NCBI GenBank assembly: GCA_015066595.1
Contig: SVNZ01000001.1
Span: 434,001-498,000, forward strand
Direction: 5' to 3'
Source: Oscillospiraceae bacterium
GTDB taxonomy: Bacteria; Bacillota; Clostridia; Oscillospirales; Acutalibacteraceae
DNA length: 64,000 bases
The notes beneath the pieces are model-generated. The model had not been told where the DNA came from, ran no database searches, and worked only from the letters and a program-made list of their open reading frames with translations. Below are positions 27,093-35,816 of the stretch, piece after piece. How positions within the stretch are numbered: the first letter of the stretch is position 1; each line of letters starts with the position of its first letter. The translations under genes and the position numbers were made by a program.

Positions 27093-27093
27093 A

Positions 27094-27122
27094 ATTATAC
27101 TTTTTTATCAAAGAAAAGTCAA
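27094..27122 (-). promoter_or_regulatory. Sigma-A promoter of secDF
   Basis: Minus strand: -35 TTGACT (27117-27122), 17-base spacer, -10 TATAAT (27094-27099). The expected start, about seven bases further at 27087 (a G), falls inside the first arm of the terminator hairpin, so the transcript would lack the outer five stem bases. Confidence 0.8.
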
Positions 27123-27214
27123 CAAAAGTATGTGATTTCTTTGTGATTATTCTTAAATTTTGTCGAATATTTTACTATATTTCTAATTAGGAAAAAATAT
27201 ATGATAATTTGTAC

Positions 27215-28492
27215 TTATTTTCCCAACAAAAGCTCTACTGCAGAGAGTTTTGCGCAAACAGAGAAAACATCCATAGCTTTTGATAAATCTTCGATAGACG
27301 GAGCAGTAGGTGCTATGCGGATATTAGAATCGTGCGGGTCGTTAGTGTATGGATAGGTCGCACCAGCACCTGTGAGTATAACTCCTGCTTCTTTGCACAA
27401 CGATACAACATTTTTCGCTGTGCCCTCCATAACATCAACGCTCACAAAATAGCCGCCTTTTGGCTCTTCGTATCTGATGACTCCAAATGGTTCGATGTTT
27501 TCTTTAATCTTGCTCAAAACAAGGTCAAAGCGAGGCTTTAAGATGTCCTTGTGCTTTTTCATATGAGCTTTCATACCATCTAAATCCTTGAAGAACCTCA
27601 CATGTCTGAGCATATTTATTTTATCAAATCCGATAGTCTGGAACTTATACTTGTTTTTGATGACTTTCATATTGTTCTGTGATGCTGCCATAGCTGCCAC
27701 ACCCGAACCCGGGAAAGTAATCTTTGATGTTGAACAAAACTCGATAGGCAAGTCAAAATTACCCGTCTTTTTACATTCATCAAAAATGTTGAGAAGTGAA
27801 ACTTCCTCATCGGTCAAATCATGAATAACATAGGCGTTATCCCACATAATTCTGAAATCTTTTGCAGCAGGCTTGAGGGCTGCAAAACGCTTTACGGTTT
27901 CATCGGAATATGTGATACCCTGTGGGTTTGAATATTTTGGAACACACCAAATACCCTTAACAGACTCGTCTTTAATGAGTTCTTCTACCATATCCATATC
28001 AGGACCATCGTCACGCATAGGCACTGTAATCATCTCAAAGCCAAAATACTCTGTGATACCAAAATGTCTATCATATCCCGGTACAGGACACAAGAACTTT
28101 CTGTTCTTCACTTCATACCATGGAACACAGCCTTCACACACAGGTGTAGTCATAAAACAAGCAATGGTATCAAACATCATATTTAAGCTTGAGTTACCAC
28201 CAACCATAACCATATCAGGAGTAACGCCCATAACATCTGACATAAGCTTTTTGCATGATGGGATACCGTCCATAATACCGTAGTTTCTACAGTCCTGTCC
28301 ATCGATAGTAACACACTCAACGTCGCTGTTAATAATATCAAGCATATCTTTCGAAATCTCAAGCTGTTCTTTGCAAGGAACACCTCTTGACATATTGAGA
28401 TTAAGCCCAAGAGCTTTTATACCCTCATATTCATTTTTTAGTTTTTCATATTCTGCAGAAAGCTCTGCAGTTGTCATTTCTTTGTATAACAT
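27215..28492 (-). CDS. Aspartate aminotransferase-like PLP enzyme (MocR-type, subgroup Ic)
   Basis: A 425-residue fold-type I aminotransferase. It has LNLNMSRGVPCKEQL near the N-terminus, VGGNSSLNMMFD, the WCVPKYSNPQG segment, MWDNAYVIHDL with the cofactor-binding Asp and Tyr, and the SKITFPGSG stretch with the PLP lysine, then NIRIAPTAPS with the substrate arginine. These match the Aminotran_MocR family first seen as AspAT in Corynebacterium. The start may be 28492 or the in-frame ATG at 28477. Probably monocistronic. Confidence 0.87.
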   Translation of the reverse strand: MLYKEMTTAELSAEYEKLKNEYEGIKALGLNLNMSRGVPCKEQLEISKDMLDIINSDVECVTIDGQDCRNYGIMDGIPSCKKLMSDVMGVTPDMVMVGGNSSLNMMFDTIACFMTTPVCEGCVPWYEVKNRKFLCPVPGYDRHFGITEYFGFEMITVPMRDDGPDMDMVEELIKDESVKGIWCVPKYSNPQGITYSDETVKRFAALKPAAKDFRIMWDNAYVIHDLTDEEVSLLNIFDECKKTGNFDLPIEFCSTSKITFPGSGVAAMAASQNNMKVIKNKYKFQTIGFDKINMLRHVRFFKDLDGMKAHMKKHKDILKPRFDLVLSKIKENIEPFGVIRYEEPKGGYFVSVDVMEGTAKNVVSLCKEAGVILTGAGATYPYTNDPHDSNIRIAPTAPSIEDLSKAMDVFSVCAKLSAVELLLGK

Positions 28493-28543
28493 TTTGCACC
28501 AACTTCTATAATAAATTGCAAAAACATAAAATCGCTAAGACAT

Positions 28544-28572
28544 ATAATAACCTTAAAATAACTTTTTTGCAA
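28544..28572 (-). promoter_or_regulatory. Promoter of the aminotransferase gene
   Basis: Minus strand: -35 TTGCAA (28567-28572), 17-base spacer, -10 TATTAT (28544-28549), about 50 bases before the start codon. It is AT-rich and near consensus. Confidence 0.5.
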
Positions 28573-28636
28573 CACTTTTTTAAAATCTTGCAAAAATATA
28601 TTCACTTTATATTATGTGCAAAACATAAAATAATAT

Positions 28637-28667
28637 ACAAAAAAAGAGCCCGCAAAAGCGAGCTCCA
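28637..28667 (-). terminator. Terminator after the tyrosine kinase gene
   Basis: Minus strand: GAGCTCGC, TTTT loop, GCGGGCTC (one G-U pair), then TTTTTTT (28665 down to 28639). It lies nine bases after the kinase stop. Confidence 0.85.
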
Positions 28668-28673
28668 AGTAAA

Positions 28674-29393
28674 TCAATAGTATTTATAGTAACCGTAGTT
28701 ACCGTTTTTGTACTTCTTGCGGTCCTGGATAGAACATCCGACTTTTAAGAAACCAAGGATTTTTGAACCTGCAAGTTCAATAGCCTGCTTAGCCTTTTCG
28801 ATGTCACCGTGAGTCGTTGCTTTCTCTCGAACAATCATGACATAGCCGGCAATGTGTTCTTTAAGCAGAAGTGTATCAGTAACAACACCAACAGGCGGTG
28901 TATCCAGAATGATGTAGTCATACTGGTTCTTGACCATATTCATAAAAGAACCAAATGAGCTCGAACCAATAAGCTCAGACGGGTTAGGCGGAACAGCTCC
29001 GGAAGTCAGCACGTCAAGACAAGGTACAGCATCTCTGTTTACTGCATCCTCAAAATCAACAAACTGACCGATAATTTCAGACAAACCCACTGTGTTCTTG
29101 AGTTTTAAAAGATTGTGAACATTAGGTCGACGAAGGTCAGTATCAATAAGAAGTACTCTCTTGCCCATTTTTGCAAATGATATAGCTAGGTTTACAGTAG
29201 CAGTACTTTTGCCTTCGCCTTTGGACCATGATGTAACAGCAACGCACTGGTTGTTTTCAGCTACCAATGAGAAAACAAGGCTGGTTCTCGCTGACTTATA
29301 GCCCTCTACGATAGCAAACTTGCTATCATTGTTGATAATATTTCTGGTTTTTTCAGCTGTGCCACGACGCTTTTTCTTAGAAATCAGTTTCAT
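28674..29393 (-). CDS. Capsule-type tyrosine kinase (BY-kinase, CpsD/CapB/Wze)
   Basis: A 239-residue BY-kinase with Walker A SWSKGEGKST (about residues 55-64), Walker A' LLIDTDLRRP, Walker B YIILDTPP and a tyrosine-rich C-terminus ending YKNGNYGYYKYY, the autophosphorylation cluster. It needs the membrane activator encoded just upstream and overlaps it by four bases. It regulates exopolysaccharide polymerisation in other Firmicutes, but no polysaccharide genes are next to it here. Confidence 0.9.
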   Translation of the reverse strand: MKLISKKKRRGTAEKTRNIINNDSKFAIVEGYKSARTSLVFSLVAENNQCVAVTSWSKGEGKSTATVNLAISFAKMGKRVLLIDTDLRRPNVHNLLKLKNTVGLSEIIGQFVDFEDAVNRDAVPCLDVLTSGAVPPNPSELIGSSSFGSFMNMVKNQYDYIILDTPPVGVVTDTLLLKEHIAGYVMIVREKATTHGDIEKAKQAIELAGSKILGFLKVGCSIQDRKKYKNGNYGYYKYY

Positions 29394-30091
29394 CTCTTCT
29401 TCGCACCGCCTTCCACATCAAAGTCGATAATCTCTGCAAATACAGGAATTTCGTACATATCATATAGATCATCACCAGGCTTAACAGTTGTGTCGATAAT
29501 CTCAATCAAGAAAGAAATACCAAGTGCAAGAACAAGACCTGCTAAAAAGCCCATCATAACATACCGCTCAACATTAGGCGAAGATGGCTTTGACGGGATA
29601 GCTGCCTCATCAACTGTATCGACTTTACCGGCTTCACCAAAGTATTTAGCAAATACCTCAGGAGCAGCTTGGGCAACCGCATTAGCAACATTGGCTGCAG
29701 CAAGCGGGTCAGAAGCCGAAGCTTTAATTTCCAAAAAGTATGATTCTTCAATAGCGGTAATAGTTACGCTGTTGCCTGCGATAATGCTCTTCATATCCGG
29801 GTCTTTTGTAAAAAGAACGGTACAAGTGTTAGCAAGCATAACAGACTGTGTGATATCGTTTGTATTGATTCTTTCGCTATCAGTGTCACCGGGATCAGCA
29901 GTAGAACCACCAAGCGAAAAGCCCGCATCGTTTTGTACAAGGAGTAACGCTGATGTTGTATAAATCGGTGTTACAAAATATGACACATAAACATATGCGA
30001 GTATGGTACCGATAATTGCCATTATAATGATAAGCTTAATATGTGCCAAAAACATCTTAAGAATATCGTTGATTGTTATTTGCCTTGACAT
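29390..30091 (-). CDS. Polysaccharide chain-length/kinase modulator (Wzz, CpsC/CapA)
   Basis: A 233-residue protein with N-terminal span (about residues 17-40), an extracellular domain, a second span near residue 180-203 preceded by the usual proline-rich segment (IPSKPSSPNVERY), and a short cytoplasmic tail. This is the Wzz/CpsC architecture; the tail activates the kinase encoded immediately after. AGGGGG lies before the ATG. Conditions for its expression are not visible. Confidence 0.88.
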   Translation of the reverse strand: MSRQITINDILKMFLAHIKLIIIMAIIGTILAYVYVSYFVTPIYTTSALLLVQNDAGFSLGGSTADPGDTDSERINTNDITQSVMLANTCTVLFTKDPDMKSIIAGNSVTITAIEESYFLEIKASASDPLAAANVANAVAQAAPEVFAKYFGEAGKVDTVDEAAIPSKPSSPNVERYVMMGFLAGLVLALGISFLIEIIDTTVKPGDDLYDMYEIPVFAEIIDFDVEGGAKKR

Positions 30092-30208
30092 ATTAACCCC
30101 CTATATTACATAATCTATCAAATTATATAATATATCATCATCGAGAAAAAATTATTCTTTTGTAGAATTATTATAATTTTATATAAGAAAAATATAATAT
30201 TTTTGCAC

Positions 30209-30238
30209 AAAAACAGCACACCGTATATTGGTGTGCTG
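30209..30238 (-). terminator. Terminator after plsY
   Basis: Minus strand: CAGCACACC (30238-30230), 7-base loop, GGTGTGCTG (30222-30214), then TTTTT. Perfect 9-bp stem seven bases beyond the plsY stop. Confidence 0.9.
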
Positions 30239-30244
30239 CAAGTT

Positions 30245-30940
30245 TTAATTTTTCTTTTTTGCTGTTATCTTTTTTTCTTCGCCTTTGATGAGTCTTCTGA
30301 TGTTCTCTTTGTGTTTTATAATAACAAAAACACCCAAGAACAATGCAAAGAAGCTACATATAAGAACAAAACGCAGTGGGAATTCACCCGTCTTATATTC
30401 TAAAAAGAAGGTGATGATGAAGGTGTACACACCATATAGAGCTGCACAAGTGATAGAAGCAAGCGAAATAATCTTTGAAATAAAGAACACTATCAAAAAT
30501 GTTGCAACTATCATCAGAAATACTCGCCAGTCAGTAACAGCCATCATAGCAGCTGCGGTGACAATACCTTTACCGCCTTTGAATCCGAAGTAGATAGGAT
30601 ACATATGACCTATGATCGCAAACACTCCACCGATAAGTCCGCCGTAAACCATCATTTCTTCGTTAAAATTGCTGATATGATCGACATGAAAAACCGAGAA
30701 CAACCAACTGCCAACAAAGCCGGCTATAACACCTTTCAGAAAGTCGAACAAAAGTGTAAACACAGCAGGTACTACGCCAACTGAACGCAAGACGTTTGTA
30801 AAGCCGGCATTACCCGAACCCATTTCACGAATATCCTTCTTTGAACTCATTTTTGTAAAAATCACCGCAAAGCTGATGCTTCCGAACAAATATGCAACAA
30901 CAGCGGTTATTATGCCTCTGACTAAAATATCTATCGTCAT
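30245..30940 (-). CDS. plsY: Glycerol-3-phosphate acyltransferase PlsY
   Basis: A 231-residue membrane protein with five spans and the three PlsY motifs: GSISFAVIFTK with MGSGNAGFTNVLR (loop 1), FDFLKGVIAG, and GHMYPIYFGFKGGKGIVTAA. It uses acyl-phosphate to acylate glycerol-3-phosphate, the first step of phospholipid synthesis. It has an unusual basic tail (GEEKKITAKKKN). The start overlaps the der stop by four bases; der-plsY is a common pair. Confidence 0.94.
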   Translation of the reverse strand: MTIDILVRGIITAVVAYLFGSISFAVIFTKMSSKKDIREMGSGNAGFTNVLRSVGVVPAVFTLLFDFLKGVIAGFVGSWLFSVFHVDHISNFNEEMMVYGGLIGGVFAIIGHMYPIYFGFKGGKGIVTAAAMMAVTDWRVFLMIVATFLIVFFISKIISLASITCAALYGVYTFIITFFLEYKTGEFPLRFVLICSFFALFLGVFVIIKHKENIRRLIKGEEKKITAKKKN

Positions 30941-32253
30941 TTGTCTCCTCTTTCTCTGATAACAATTCGAACCGGTGTACCCGAAAGCTCGAATGCTTCT
31001 CTGATTCTGTTTTCAAGATATCTCTGGTATGAGAAATGGAACAGCTCTGCGTTATTACAGAAAAACACAAATGTAGGTGGTTTTGTTGATGCTTGGGTCA
31101 TATAGTAAATCTTGAGTCTTCTTCCCTTATCTGTAGGTGGCTGAACACGCATAGTAGCCTGAGCCAAAAGCTCGTTGAGCATACCTGTTTTTATACGCAT
31201 AGCATTGTTGTTAGCAACCTGCACGATAAGCTCGAACAAACTAGAAAGACGCTGTCCTGTTTTTGCTGAAATAAAAACAGTAGGTGTGTACGACATAAAC
31301 GCAAAGTCGGTTTCAATATCTTTCTTGAAATTCTGCATAGTTTTGTCGTCTTTTTCAATAGCATCCCATTTGTTGACAGCAATCACACAGCCTTTTCCGG
31401 CTTCGATAGCCATACCTGCGATTTTTGTATCCTGTTCAGTGACACCTGTTTGAGCATCTATCATAATAACGCAGACGTCACATCTCTCGATAGCCATTTT
31501 CGCACGAAGTATAGAATACTTTTCAATAGCATCCACTATCTTGCTCTTCTTACGCATACCTGCAGTATCGATAAAATTGAATGTACCAAACTGGTTTTCA
31601 AGCTTAGTATCTATACTATCACGAGTTGTGCCGGCAATATTAGAAACAATACAACGACTCTCGCCTGTGATCTTGTTGATAAGTGAAGATTTGCCGACGT
31701 TAGGTCTGCCGATAACTGCAACAGAGATAACCTCAGGATCATCTTCGAGTTCTTCGCTACTAGGCAAATGAGCAAAAGCTGCATCTAGCAAATCACCAGT
31801 ACCGTGACCGTGAACTGAAGATACCGCAATAGGCTCCAAACCTAAGTTGTAGAATTCGTAAAAAGCAGGATCGGGGTCACCGACAGTATCGCATTTATTT
31901 ACGCAAAGTACGATAGGTTTTGAGCTTTTCAGCAACATCTGTGCTACATCCAAATCAGTAGCAACCACACCTGAGCGAACATCAGTCACCAAAACAATGA
32001 CGTCAGCCGTCTCAATAGCAAGCTCTGCCTGGACTCTCATTTGGGACAGAATAATATCGTCGGAATGAGGCTCAATACCACCTGTATCAATCACAGTAGC
32101 TACTCTGCCCTGCCACTCAACTTCGCCATAAATACGGTCTCTAGTAACACCCGGAGTGTCATCAACAATAGAAACTCGCTGGCCGATAAGTTTATTGAAT
32201 AAAGTAGATTTTCCGACATTAGGACGTCCTACAATCGCTATAACAGGTTTCAT
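30937..32253 (-). CDS. der: Ribosome-assembly GTPase Der (EngA)
   Basis: A 438-residue protein with two tandem GTPase domains: GRPNVGKST (9-17), DTGG and NKCD in the first; GRPNVGKSS, DTAGMRKKS and NKWD in the second. A C-terminal KH-like domain follows (VQPPTDKGRRLKIYYMTQ). Der is essential for 50S subunit maturation. It overlaps the DUF512 gene stop and plsY start by four bases each. Confidence 0.97.
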   Translation of the reverse strand: MKPVIAIVGRPNVGKSTLFNKLIGQRVSIVDDTPGVTRDRIYGEVEWQGRVATVIDTGGIEPHSDDIILSQMRVQAELAIETADVIVLVTDVRSGVVATDLDVAQMLLKSSKPIVLCVNKCDTVGDPDPAFYEFYNLGLEPIAVSSVHGHGTGDLLDAAFAHLPSSEELEDDPEVISVAVIGRPNVGKSSLINKITGESRCIVSNIAGTTRDSIDTKLENQFGTFNFIDTAGMRKKSKIVDAIEKYSILRAKMAIERCDVCVIMIDAQTGVTEQDTKIAGMAIEAGKGCVIAVNKWDAIEKDDKTMQNFKKDIETDFAFMSYTPTVFISAKTGQRLSSLFELIVQVANNNAMRIKTGMLNELLAQATMRVQPPTDKGRRLKIYYMTQASTKPPTFVFFCNNAELFHFSYQRYLENRIREAFELSGTPVRIVIRERGDK

Positions 32254-33572
32254 TTTAATTCACGCCCCTTTCCAATTACTGCTAAAAGTAACTCTTCACC
32301 GTTATTATTGACAGGTGTGAGTTTTATATTTAAATTATTTTCAACATCTTCCACTGATGTATCATCTAAGAATAAATCGTTTTCAAAGCGGAGCATAGAT
32401 GATGATATAAGAAGCTCATCACCTAAATCAATTTCTTTAAGCTGGTCTATAAGGTCACAACCGACAACAAGTCCGCTGACATTTACTCCACCACCAAAAA
32501 ACTTGTTTTTGATGGGTACAACGTTGACACTGACATTTTTGAATTTTTCTTCAACACTGTCCATCATAGAACGCATAAACGGTGCGACAGATGTGCCGCA
32601 CGCAATAGTGAGTGAGCGTTTCACATCAGTTTCGCCCTCATATTCTTCTAATGCATATGAAAGTTCGTCTTTGAGTAAAGCGATGAGTCCAACACCGTTT
32701 TCTAGAGCAGGAAAATCCTCATAATGCTCCGCATCAGGGATGTCACGCTCTGCTTTTATATACAGTTCATCAGCAGCAAAAGCTATACGTCTGCCGTACT
32801 TTTTCAAGCATTTTTGTGCAAAGCTTTCTACTATATCTATAGTTTGAGCAGCTTTTTCTTTATCAAACGGAGTAAGATGTGTGAGTCCTTCACGATGTGC
32901 TGTGAGTCCAACAGGCACTACAGCAACCATATTAACACCCAAAGTTTCCAAGTCGTTTAATGTGCGTATGAGCTCTTCCCCGTCGTTATATCCCGGGCAG
33001 CATACTATCTGGGTGTTTATCTCGATAGAACTTTTTGCTAAACGTTTTAGATGCTTCAATGCATCGCCTGCAAAGCGGTTGTTCATCATCTTGCATCTAA
33101 GCTCTTCGTTAGTTGTATGAACAGAAACGTTGACAGGGCTGATATGCATTTTGATGATTCTGTCGATTTCGTGCTCAGTGATATTAGTAAGCGTAATATA
33201 GTTACCAAACAAGAACGATAAACGTGAGTCATCGTCCTTAAAATACAAAGTATCACGCAGACCACAAGGTAGCTGATCAATAAAGCAGAAAATGCACTTG
33301 TTCTTACAGCTTTTTTGCTCATCCATAAGATAAGTATCAAACAAAAGTCCGAGTTCATCATACTCAGGCTTTTTGATTTTGAGACTCCGCTGGGCCCCCA
33401 TCTCATCACAAATCACAAGAGTAAGCTCTTTATAAAACTGATAAAAACGATAGTCAAGCACATCAACTATCTCATTACCGTTGATAGAAACGAGGTGCTC
33501 GCCTTGTTTTATCCCACAGCGATCAGCATGACTGTGGGGTGCGATACCATTGATTTTTACTGACACAGTCAC
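32250..33572 (-). CDS. DUF512 radical SAM-like protein with PDZ domain
   Basis: A 440-residue protein: N-terminal PDZ-like domain (residues 1-60, APHSHADRCGIKQGEHLVSING), a radical SAM-type CxxxCxxC motif (C89, C93, C96, in SCKNKCIFCFIDQLP), then the DUF512 domain. The family is conserved in Clostridia, nearly always beside der, and its reaction is unknown. The start is a GTG at 33572 (or the GTG two codons later) after GAGGTGGT. It directly follows a terminator for rpmF. Confidence 0.85.
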   Translation of the reverse strand: MTVSVKINGIAPHSHADRCGIKQGEHLVSINGNEIVDVLDYRFYQFYKELTLVICDEMGAQRSLKIKKPEYDELGLLFDTYLMDEQKSCKNKCIFCFIDQLPCGLRDTLYFKDDDSRLSFLFGNYITLTNITEHEIDRIIKMHISPVNVSVHTTNEELRCKMMNNRFAGDALKHLKRLAKSSIEINTQIVCCPGYNDGEELIRTLNDLETLGVNMVAVVPVGLTAHREGLTHLTPFDKEKAAQTIDIVESFAQKCLKKYGRRIAFAADELYIKAERDIPDAEHYEDFPALENGVGLIALLKDELSYALEEYEGETDVKRSLTIACGTSVAPFMRSMMDSVEEKFKNVSVNVVPIKNKFFGGGVNVSGLVVGCDLIDQLKEIDLGDELLISSSMLRFENDLFLDDTSVEDVENNLNIKLTPVNNNGEELLLAVIGKGRELK

Positions 33573-33587
33573 ACCACCTCATAAAAA

Positions 33588-33617
33588 ACAAAAGGGCGGT
33601 CAGTTGCCTGCCGCCTA
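33588..33617 (-). terminator. Terminator after rpmF
   Basis: Minus strand: AGGCGG (33616-33611), 11-base loop, CCGCCC (33599-33594), then TTTTGTTTTTT. It ends only about 16 bases before the DUF512 start, leaving no room for a separate promoter. Confidence 0.75.
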
Positions 33618-33633
33618 ATACTTTTGTTATTGA

Positions 33634-33819
33634 TTATTCAGCATCTTTAACGATAACCTGTCTGCCGTTGTACATACCACAGTTACCACATACTCTGTGT
33701 GGAGCCTTGTACTCGCCGCAGTTTGGACAAATTGAAAGTGCTGGAACAGGAAGCTTCCAAACGTTGTTTCTTCTCTTGTCTCTTCTAGCTTTTGAATGCT
33801 TTCTAGCTGGTACTGCCAT
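33634..33819 (-). CDS. rpmF: 50S ribosomal protein L32 (zinc form)
   Basis: A 61-residue protein: [20 protein letters not shown], then a zinc ribbon with CPNCG and CGNCG (C-x2-C ... C-x2-C), so this is the zinc-binding version. AGGAGG precedes the ATG. It follows the yceD-like gene by 27 bases; yceD-rpmF is a conserved operon in bacteria. Confidence 0.97.
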   Translation of the reverse strand: MAVPARKHSKARRDKRRNNVWKLPVPALSICPNCGEYKAPHRVCGNCGMYNGRQVIVKDAE

Positions 33820-33846
33820 GGGATTACCTCCTCTTAATGTTATATA

Positions 33847-34341
33847 TTAGTCTAGTAATTCTTTCAATGCTTCAAGTCTCGGATCGATAACTCGTTTGTC
33901 ACAGTCACATTCGCCTAAGTTAAGATTATGTCCACATTTTTGACAGAGACCTTGACAGTCCCCCTTGCAAAGGTACTTTGACGGAAGTGAAAGTAGTATA
34001 TCTGTGGTAACGAGCTCTGATAAATCGAGCTTGTAGTCGGTGGTTTCGATGTATTCATCATTGTAGTCACCCTCGAGGGACTCGACAAGTCGATGCGAGA
34101 AATGCTCAACACGATGTGATTTCACATCCACAAAGCATCTGTCACACGGAGCACAATAGTCGTACTCAACATCAACATCAAGAGTAACAAGCCCGGTCTT
34201 GTTCTTAACAGTAGCTGATACTTCAACGGGGGAAGTGAATGGATACACCCCATAGAGCTCAACATCTGACAAAGGCAGAGAGTATTGGTGGCGGGATTCC
34301 ATGCCGTCATTCACAAAGATATCTTTAAGTGAAAGTAGCAT
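33847..34341 (-). CDS. yceD: YceD/DUF177 family protein (23S rRNA accumulation)
   Basis: A 164-residue protein of the DUF177 family with the conserved CDRCFVDV and a C-terminal CKGDCQGLCQKCGHNLNLGECDC zinc-like cluster (here in parts: CKGDCQGLC and CGHNLNLGECDC). YceD is needed for 23S rRNA levels in plants and bacteria. The ATG at 34341 follows GGAAGGG; an upstream ATG at 34362 has poor context. It is the first gene of the yceD-rpmF operon. Confidence 0.87.
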   Translation of the reverse strand: MLLSLKDIFVNDGMESRHQYSLPLSDVELYGVYPFTSPVEVSATVKNKTGLVTLDVDVEYDYCAPCDRCFVDVKSHRVEHFSHRLVESLEGDYNDEYIETTDYKLDLSELVTTDILLSLPSKYLCKGDCQGLCQKCGHNLNLGECDCDKRVIDPRLEALKELLD

Positions 34342-34388
34342 AACAACCCTTCCTTTACGCAATAATGCATACTAAAACACTATCTAGT

Positions 34389-34417
34389 ATTATAATAAAT
34401 GGAAATAGACTTGTCAA
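34389..34417 (-). promoter_or_regulatory. Consensus sigma-A promoter of yceD-rpmF
   Basis: Minus strand: TTGACA (34412-34417), 17-base spacer, TATAAT (34389-34394). A perfect consensus promoter, about 50 bases before the yceD start, as expected for ribosomal protein genes. Confidence 0.9.
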
Positions 34418-34523
34418 TAATAAATCAGCAAAAATTTCGCTCAAATAATGCAAAAATTAACAGCTTTGTTTATTAAAAATACACACATCAAATTTACTGT
34501 GCATAAAAACAAGAATATAAAAC

Positions 34524-34550
34524 AAAAAGGTGAGAGGTTTCCCTCTCACC
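34524..34550 (-). terminator. Terminator after the decarboxylase beta subunit gene
   Basis: Minus strand: GGTGAGAGG, GAAA loop, CCTCTCACC (34550-34529), then TTTTTGTTTT. A perfect 9-bp stem, 12 bases past the oadB stop. Confidence 0.92.
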
Positions 34551-34562
34551 CGTTTTAATATA

Positions 34563-35798
34563 TTAACCGAGAATGCTGAGGAGTACACCGGCTGCAACAG
34601 CAGAACCGATAACGCCGGCAACGTTAGGACCCATAGCGTGCATAAGCAGGAAGTTGCCAGGGTTTTCTTCCTGACCGACCTTGTTAGCAACACGAGCCGC
34701 CATAGGAACAGCGGATACACCTGCAGAACCAATAAGCGGATTAACCTTACCGCCTGTGAATGTGTACATAAGCTTACCAAACAATGTACCGCAAGCTGTA
34801 CCAACACAGAAAGCAGCAAGACCAAGAGCGATAATACCGATTGTCTGCCACTGTAAGAAACGTGTACCTGTAGCAGTAGCACCGACTGTAACACCGAGGA
34901 AGATAGTGATGATGTTCATCAGCTCGTTTTGAGCAGTCTTGTTGATACGTTCAACAACGCCTGATTCCTTGAAAATGTTACCAAGCATAAGCATACCAAT
35001 GAGTGGAGCTGAGCTTGGGAGTAAGATAGAGCAAATGATAACAACAACTACCGGGAACATAATCTTCTCGAGCTTTGAAACAGGTCTTAACTGTTCCATA
35101 ACAACAGAGCGCTCTTTCTTTGTTGTAAGAGCCTTCATAATAGGTGGCTGAATGATAGGAACGAGCGCCATATATGAATAAGCCGCAATAGCAATAGAAC
35201 CTAAAAGGTGTGGAGCGAGCTTAGAAGTTACATAAATGGCGGTAGGACCGTCAGCACCACCGATGATACCGATAGCACCAGCCTCAGCAGGAGCAAAACC
35301 TAAATAGATAGCGCCGATGAAAGTGATGAAGATACCAATCTGCGCAGCAGCACCCAAGATAAAGCTCTTAGGGTTAGCGATAAGCGGGCCAAAGTCAGTC
35401 ATACAACCGATACCAAGGAAGATAAGCGGTGGATAGATACCGAGCTTAACGCCCTGATAGAGGTAATACAGAAGACCACCGTAAGTAGGTACGTTTACAT
35501 ACTGCTCACCGTTTAAAGTGGTAACTGCGTAGTCGATAGTATCGTGAGTAGTCAGATATTCAGCAAGCGGCACCATATCTGTAGAAGGTGCAGCCATGAT
35601 AGCAGGATAGAGGTTTACGAGCAACATACCAAAAGCGATTGGTAAAAGCAAAAGTGGTTCGTACTGCTTTTTGATGGCAAGATACAAAAGCACAAATGAA
35701 ATGCCAATCATTACGTAGTTCTGCCATACAAGGTCAACTATACCTGAGTCCTGATAAAGAGATACAAGAGAGTTTAAAAATCCATTGATAATTTCCAT
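34563..35798 (-). CDS. oadB: Sodium-pumping decarboxylase beta subunit
   Basis: A 411-residue membrane protein with about 10 spans. It has the motif GIIGGADGPTAIYV with the essential Asp of the sodium pathway, and PAEAGAIG before it. The beta subunit couples decarboxylation of biotin-CO2 to sodium export in oxaloacetate, methylmalonyl-CoA or glutaconyl-CoA decarboxylase; which one cannot be told here. It follows the gamma subunit gene by 18 bases. No alpha or biotin carrier gene is next to it. Confidence 0.92.
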   Translation of the reverse strand: MEIINGFLNSLVSLYQDSGIVDLVWQNYVMIGISFVLLYLAIKKQYEPLLLLPIAFGMLLVNLYPAIMAAPSTDMVPLAEYLTTHDTIDYAVTTLNGEQYVNVPTYGGLLYYLYQGVKLGIYPPLIFLGIGCMTDFGPLIANPKSFILGAAAQIGIFITFIGAIYLGFAPAEAGAIGIIGGADGPTAIYVTSKLAPHLLGSIAIAAYSYMALVPIIQPPIMKALTTKKERSVVMEQLRPVSKLEKIMFPVVVVIICSILLPSSAPLIGMLMLGNIFKESGVVERINKTAQNELMNIITIFLGVTVGATATGTRFLQWQTIGIIALGLAAFCVGTACGTLFGKLMYTFTGGKVNPLIGSAGVSAVPMAARVANKVGQEENPGNFLLMHAMGPNVAGVIGSAVAAGVLLSILG

Positions 35799-35816
35799 AT
35801 TATGAACCCTCCCTTA

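Noticed and set aside
29490..29963. Plus-strand frame of 157 residues within the Wzz-like gene
   Set aside because: Shadow of the chain-length modulator gene; no start signal and no domain.
28674..30091. Kinase/Wzz pair as part of a phage-defence module
   Set aside because: Domains are standard capsule-type BY-kinase and Wzz; no nuclease, toxin or sensor gene is nearby.
34457..34894. Alternative 145-residue minus-strand frame across oadB
   Set aside because: Overlaps a clear oadB coding frame and crosses its terminator; composition is that of a shifted frame.
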